A program made the translations under genes and the position numbers. A DNA stretch of 64,000 nucleotides from Bacteroidaceae bacterium (GTDB lineage: Bacteria > Bacteroidota > Bacteroidia > Bacteroidales > Bacteroidaceae), in assembly GCA_017534815.1 (NCBI GenBank), contig JAFXVS010000037.1, positions 1 to 64,000 of the forward strand, given 5' to 3'. Shown one piece after another: positions 60,190-64,000 of this stretch; the first letter of the stretch is position 1; each line of letters begins with the position of its first letter. The notes beneath the pieces are model-generated. The model searched no databases. It was not told the DNA's origin and saw only the letters and a list, made by a program, of their open reading frames with translations.

Positions 60190-60273
60190 AGGAGAAGATG
60201 AATATGGCGGGCGTCAAACCAGATACACATTATTATATATAATATAAGGGGAGACAACTTCAAGTGTTCATAG

Positions 60274-60345
<72 letters not shown>

Positions 60346-60407
60346 CTCCAACTAAAACGAGAGATCAATAAAAACAAATTAATAACTCTAAAGAATATTT
60401 TTTAGCT

Positions 60408-61589
60408 ATGGCAAAAGAAACATTCGTTCGTACCAAACCTCATGTAAACATCGGTACGATTGGTCACGTTGACCACGGTAAGACTACTCTTACCGCTGCT
60501 ATCACTACTGTGCTCGCTAAGCAGGGCCTTTCTGAAGTTAAGTCTTTCGACCAGATTGACAACGCACCAGAAGAGAAGGAGCGCGGTATCACTATCAACA
60601 CTGCACACGTTGAGTATGAAACTGCAAAGCGTCACTACGCTCACGTGGACTGTCCTGGACACGCCGACTATGTGAAGAACATGGTAACTGGTGCTGCTCA
60701 GATGGACGGTGCCATTATCGTGGTTGCTGCAACTGACGGTCCTATGCCTCAGACTCGTGAGCACATCCTGCTCGCTCGTCAGGTGAACGTGCCTCGTCTG
60801 GTTGTGTTCATGAACAAGTGTGACATGGTTGACGATGAGGAAATGCTTGAGCTCGTTGAGATGGACATGCAGGATCTCCTCGCTCAGTATGATTTCGAGG
60901 CTGAGACTCCAATCATCCGCGGTTCTGCACTTGGTGCCCTCAACGGCGTTCCAGAGTGGGAAGCTAAGGTGATGGAACTCATGGATGCTTGCGACACTTG
61001 GATTCAGGAGCCAGTTCGTGACATCGATAAGCCATTCTTGATGCCTGTTGAGGACGTGTTCTCTATCACAGGTCGTGGTACAGTGGCTACTGGTCGTATC
61101 GAGACTGGTGTTGTGAAGGTTGGTGACGACGTTCAGCTCCTCGGTCTTGGTGAAGACGCTAAGTCAGTGGTAACAGGTGTCGAGATGTTCCGCAAGATCC
61201 TCGATCAGGGTCAGGCTGGTGACAACGTAGGTCTGCTCCTCCGTGGTATCGACAAGAAGGAAGTTAAGCGTGGTATGGTGATCACTCACCCGGGTGTTAT
61301 CACTCCTCACCAGGGCTTCAAGGCTTCTATCTACGTCCTCAAGAAGGAGGAAGGTGGTCGCCACACTCCATTCAAGAACCACTATCGTCCACAGTTCTAC
61401 CTCCGTACAATGGACTGTACAGGTGAAATCTCTCTCCCAGAAGGAATCGAGATGGTTATGCCAGGTGACAACGTTGAGATCAAGGTTGAACTCATCTACC
61501 CAGTTGCTATCAACGTAGGTCTTCGTTTCGCTATCCGCGAAGGTGGCCGCACCGTTGGTTCTGGTCAGATTACTGAGGTTTTTGATTAA
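60408..61589 (+). CDS. tuf: Elongation factor Tu
   Basis: The 393-residue GTPase brings aminoacyl-tRNA to the ribosome. The G1 loop GHVDHGKT, switch [21 protein letters not shown] and the domain 2-3 sequence match EF-Tu throughout. Codon use is strongly biased (mostly GGT, CGT, GTT), as expected of a highly expressed gene. It follows two tRNA-Thr genes. Confidence 0.98.
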   Translation: MAKETFVRTKPHVNIGTIGHVDHGKTTLTAAITTVLAKQGLSEVKSFDQIDNAPEEKERGITINTAHVEYETAKRHYAHVDCPGHADYVKNMVTGAAQMDGAIIVVAATDGPMPQTREHILLARQVNVPRLVVFMNKCDMVDDEEMLELVEMDMQDLLAQYDFEAETPIIRGSALGALNGVPEWEAKVMELMDACDTWIQEPVRDIDKPFLMPVEDVFSITGRGTVATGRIETGVVKVGDDVQLLGLGEDAKSVVTGVEMFRKILDQGQAGDNVGLLLRGIDKKEVKRGMVITHPGVITPHQGFKASIYVLKKEEGGRHTPFKNHYRPQFYLRTMDCTGEISLPEGIEMVMPGDNVEIKVELIYPVAINVGLRFAIREGGRTVGSGQITEVFD

Positions 61590-61619
61590 TCTCCGGATTA
61601 ACAACAATACTCAAGATAT

Positions 61620-61651
61620 GGTGTCAAGGGGCATTTATGTCGCTTGACACC
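61620..61651 (+). terminator. Hairpin between tuf and tRNA-Trp
   Basis: GGTGTCAAG (61620-61628) pairs with CTTGACACC (61643-61651) as a 9-bp stem. No T-run follows, so it may instead be a processing site or a weak attenuator between tuf and the tRNA. Confidence 0.5.
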
Positions 61652-61657
61652 TCATCC

Positions 61658-61730
61658 ACGGGAATAGCTCAGTTGGCAGAGCACTGGTCTCCAAAACCAG
61701 GTGTCGGGAGTTCGAGCCTCTCTTCCCGTG
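61658..61730 (+). tRNA. tRNA-Trp (anticodon CCA)
   Basis: The acceptor arms ACGGGAA/TTCCCGT pair fully. The anticodon loop is CTCCAAA, and the T-loop is TTCGAGC. It lies 17 bp before secE, as in many Bacteroidetes. Confidence 0.95.
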
Positions 61731-61747
61731 CTAAATCGTGTAAGAAT

Positions 61748-61942
61748 ATGAATAGTATTATCACATATTGCAAAGAATCCTACGATGAACTTGTTCACAA
61801 GGTGACTTGGCCAACCAGCAAAGAGTTGACCGCGCAGGCGATACTTGTATTAGTTGCTTCCATCATTATCGCACTGCTGGTCTTTGTCGTAGACACTGCT
61901 TTCGAGGAGTTGATGAAACTCATTTATTCACTCTTTAATTAA
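61748..61942 (+). CDS. secE: Preprotein translocase subunit SecE
   Basis: The 64-residue protein has the SecE signature (YDELVHKVTWPTSKELTAQA) and one transmembrane helix (ILVLVASIIIALLVFVVDTA). It stabilises SecY in the inner-membrane translocase. The ATG at 61748 is used. nusG follows 16 bp downstream. Confidence 0.95.
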   Translation: MNSIITYCKESYDELVHKVTWPTSKELTAQAILVLVASIIIALLVFVVDTAFEELMKLIYSLFN

Positions 61943-61958
61943 TCATTAGGAGAGTAAT

Positions 61959-62579
61959 ATGGCAGAATCAGATGTTAGAATTGATGAGAAGACAGGCCTT
62001 AAGATTTGGGCGAACAAATCTAAGGATGCACCTGTTCTGAGATGGTATGTCCTCAAGGCTATCAGTGGCAAAGAGGCTTCAGTCAAGGAATACATTGAAC
62101 TTGACATGAAGAACCACGGCTATGAGGATAGGGTGTCTCAGGTTCTCATCCCTCAGGAGAACATCATCAAGGTGGGCGCTAACAACAAGCGCATACCTGC
62201 CAAGAGGAATCTTCTTCCTGGCTATGTTCTTGTAGAGGCTGCTCTCGATGGCGAGATTACGCACATGCTTCGCAACACCCCCAATGTGCTCGGATTCCTT
62301 GGCGGCACTGACAAACCTTCTCCTGTCCGTCAGGCAGAGGTGAACAGAATGCTGGGTCTTGGAACAGAATCAGAGGCTGAGGTTGTTGATGCAGCGGTCA
62401 ATGTTGACTATCTGGTGGGTGAATCTGTCAAAGTGAATGACGGTCCTTTCACAGGTTTCGATGGCATCATCGAAGAAGTCAATAATGACAAGCAGAAACT
62501 CAAGGTGTCGGTCAAGATATTCGGCAGGGTAACACCTCTCGAATTGGCCTTTACGCAGGTTTCAAAGGAACTGGCCTGA
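61959..62579 (+). CDS. nusG: Transcription termination/antitermination factor NusG
   Basis: The 206-residue protein has the NGN domain ([49 protein letters not shown]) and a C-terminal KOW domain ([40 protein letters not shown]). It links RNA polymerase to the ribosome or Rho. secE-nusG-rplK is the usual order. Confidence 0.97.
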   Translation: MAESDVRIDEKTGLKIWANKSKDAPVLRWYVLKAISGKEASVKEYIELDMKNHGYEDRVSQVLIPQENIIKVGANNKRIPAKRNLLPGYVLVEAALDGEITHMLRNTPNVLGFLGGTDKPSPVRQAEVNRMLGLGTESEAEVVDAAVNVDYLVGESVKVNDGPFTGFDGIIEEVNNDKQKLKVSVKIFGRVTPLELAFTQVSKELA

Positions 62580-62633
62580 TGTTACGCGGGCTTGTCCTTT
62601 TTATCGTTAAATTATTAAATACAGAATTAAAAA

Positions 62634-63074
62634 ATGGCTAAAGAAGTTGCTGGATTAATCAAATTGCAGATTAAAGGCGGTGCAGCTAATCCATCTCCTC
62701 CAGTAGGACCTGCTCTGGGTTCTAAGGGAATCAACATCATGGATTTCTGTAAAGCATTCAACGCCAGAACTCAGGATAAGGCTGGAAAAGTACTTCCAGT
62801 CGTTATTACTTACTATGCTGATAAGTCTTATGATTTCGTGGTTAAGACTCCACCTGCTGCTATTCAGCTGATGGAGGCTGCCAAGGTGAAGAAGGGCTCT
62901 GCTGAGCCTAACCGTAAAAAGGTGGCCGAGGTGACATGGGATCAGATCCGCACTATCGCAGAAGATAAGATGCCTGATTTGAATTGCTTTACAATCGAGT
63001 CTGCCATGTCTATGATTGCAGGTACAGCAAGAAGTATGGGTATTAAAGTTAAAGGAGAATTCCCTGGCAAATAA
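62634..63074 (+). CDS. rplK: 50S ribosomal protein L11
   Basis: The 146-residue protein matches L11 fully ([40 protein letters not shown]). L11 forms part of the GTPase-associated centre. rplA follows 16 bp downstream. Confidence 0.98.
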   Translation: MAKEVAGLIKLQIKGGAANPSPPVGPALGSKGINIMDFCKAFNARTQDKAGKVLPVVITYYADKSYDFVVKTPPAAIQLMEAAKVKKGSAEPNRKKVAEVTWDQIRTIAEDKMPDLNCFTIESAMSMIAGTARSMGIKVKGEFPGK

Positions 63075-63090
63075 TTAAAAATTCAATCAA

Positions 63091-63786
63091 ATGAGTAAAC
63101 TTACAAAAAATCAGAAAGCAGTTGCTGACAAGGTTGAAGCAGGGAAGGAATACACGCTGGCTGAGGCATCTCAACTCGTGAAGGACATCACTTTCACGAA
63201 GTTCGACGCTTCGCTTGACATCGACATCCGTCTTGGTGTTGACCCTCGTAAGGCTAACCAGATGGTTCGTGGTGTCGTGTCTCTCCCTAACGGAACGGGT
63301 AAGGAAGTTCGTGTCCTTGCACTCGTTACCTCTGACCAGGCTGCTGCTGCTACAGAAGCCGGTGCTGACTATGTAGGTCTTGAAGAGTACATCGACAAGA
63401 TCAAGGGTGGTTGGACTGACATCGACGTCATCATCACCATGCCTTCATGCATGGGTAAGATTGGTGCTCTCGGTCGTGTCCTCGGTCCTCGTGGATTGAT
63501 GCCAAACCCCAAGAGCGGCACTGTGACAATGGACGTTGCAAAGGCTATCCGTGAGGTGAAGCAGGGTAAGATTGATTTCAAGGTTGACAAGACTGGTATC
63601 GTTCACGCTTCTATCGGCAAGGTTTCTTTCTCTGCCGAGAAGATTGCACAGAACGCTCAGGAGTTCATCAACACCATCATCAAACTCAAGCCTGCTACAG
63701 CTAAGGGTACCTACATCAAGAGCATTTATCTTTCAAGTACTATGAGTAAGGGCGTCAAGGTTGACCCCAAGTCTGTTGAATCATAA
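63091..63786 (+). CDS. rplA: 50S ribosomal protein L1
   Basis: The 231-residue protein matches L1 ([60 protein letters not shown]). It forms the L1 stalk and in many bacteria represses its own operon by binding the mRNA; no such site was looked for here. Confidence 0.98.
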   Translation: MSKLTKNQKAVADKVEAGKEYTLAEASQLVKDITFTKFDASLDIDIRLGVDPRKANQMVRGVVSLPNGTGKEVRVLALVTSDQAAAATEAGADYVGLEEYIDKIKGGWTDIDVIITMPSCMGKIGALGRVLGPRGLMPNPKSGTVTMDVAKAIREVKQGKIDFKVDKTGIVHASIGKVSFSAEKIAQNAQEFINTIIKLKPATAKGTYIKSIYLSSTMSKGVKVDPKSVES

Positions 63787-63801
63787 ATTTAGATCAGAAT
63801 C

Positions 63802-64000
63802 ATGAAGAAAGAAGATAAAGCTTTACTTATCGATAGTCTTGTTGAAAAACTCAACAGCTATCCTCACTTCTACGTGGTAGATGTGACTGCTCTTGACTCT
63901 CAGACTACAAGCGACCTTCGTCGTGCATGTTTCAAGAATGAAATCAAGCTTCAGGTTGTTAAGAATACCCTTTTCATCAAGGCTCTTGAGAAGGTGGGTA
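63802..64000 (+). CDS. rplJ: 50S ribosomal protein L10 (5' part)
   Basis: The first 66 codons are visible (MKKEDKALLIDSLVEKLNSY; PHFYVVDVTALDSQTTSDLR). This is the start of L10, which carries the L7/L12 dimers. The gene continues beyond the window. Confidence 0.93.
   Translation, partial: MKKEDKALLIDSLVEKLNSYPHFYVVDVTALDSQTTSDLRRACFKNEIKLQVVKNTLFIKALEKVG

Noticed and set aside
60230..60245. AT-rich palindrome as a replication origin
   Set aside because: Only a short TATTATATATAATATA stretch without DnaA boxes; similar AT tracts occur near 16550 and 54820.

Overview
The window looks like a chromosomal segment of a Bacteroidales bacterium, most likely Prevotella or a close relative. The evidence is the promoters, which read TTTG or TTG, about 20 bp, then TAnnTTTG. 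It also includes a giant surface protein ending in a type IX secretion-like tail, a two-gene GH51/esterase locus, and the gene order rpsU-xerC-hpf-tRNA-tuf-secE-nusG-rplK-rplA-rplJ. Coding density is high, most operons are short, and stop/start overlaps (ATGA) are frequent.

Layout. 1-10 kb: a 3191-residue multidomain secreted protein (FN3-like, LamG, carboxypeptidase-regulatory-like) followed by the start of a second secreted gene with a related module. 10-18.5 kb: a membrane AraC-type regulator, pta-ackA (acetate/ATP production), topoisomerase IV subunit A overlapping an unknown secreted protein and an S41 protease lipoprotein, then tRNA-Leu. 18.6-22.4 kb: a GH51 arabinofuranosidase and a secreted esterase-like hydrolase, probably for hemicellulose side chains. 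22.9-31.6 kb: a same-strand block of secreted or membrane proteins of unknown role around an ECF sigma factor and its likely anti-sigma, with a paralogous pair and a frameshifted small lipoprotein. 32.2-35.4 kb: sensor kinase, a shortened methyltransferase-like protein, cobalamin adenosyltransferase and a DUF2795-like protein. 35.6-39.4 kb: birA, queA and a double-domain SGNH esterase.

39.5-50.8 kb holds the most striking locus. It is one minus-strand operon: a membrane SpoIIE phosphatase fused to an RsbW-like ATPase, a STAS antagonist, an outer-membrane beta barrel, and a two-module NRPS (C-A-T-C-A-T-R) with a terminal reductase. This joins a partner-switching control module, a possible export barrel and a synthetase expected to release a dipeptide aldehyde. 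Five perfect heptanucleotide repeats lie inside the reductase coding sequence and could switch it on and off by slippage.

51-58.3 kb: tadA, a second ECF sigma/membrane protein/secreted protein operon, a small lipoprotein, an acyl-CoA ligase, L-rhamnose mutarotase, a DUF2027-like protein and a Sel1-like membrane protein. 58.4-64 kb: translation housekeeping genes with tRNA-Thr (two) and tRNA-Trp.

The intergenic DNA is rich in short periodic repeats: palindromes repeated exactly every 22 bp (31.8 kb) and every 23 bp (54.1 kb), inverted nonamer arrays (39.4 kb), and heptamer arrays (13.7, 33.1, 37.7, 40.4 and 43.1 kb). No CRISPR array, insertion sequence, rRNA or clear prophage was seen. All family assignments were made by eye from motifs; no database search was run.
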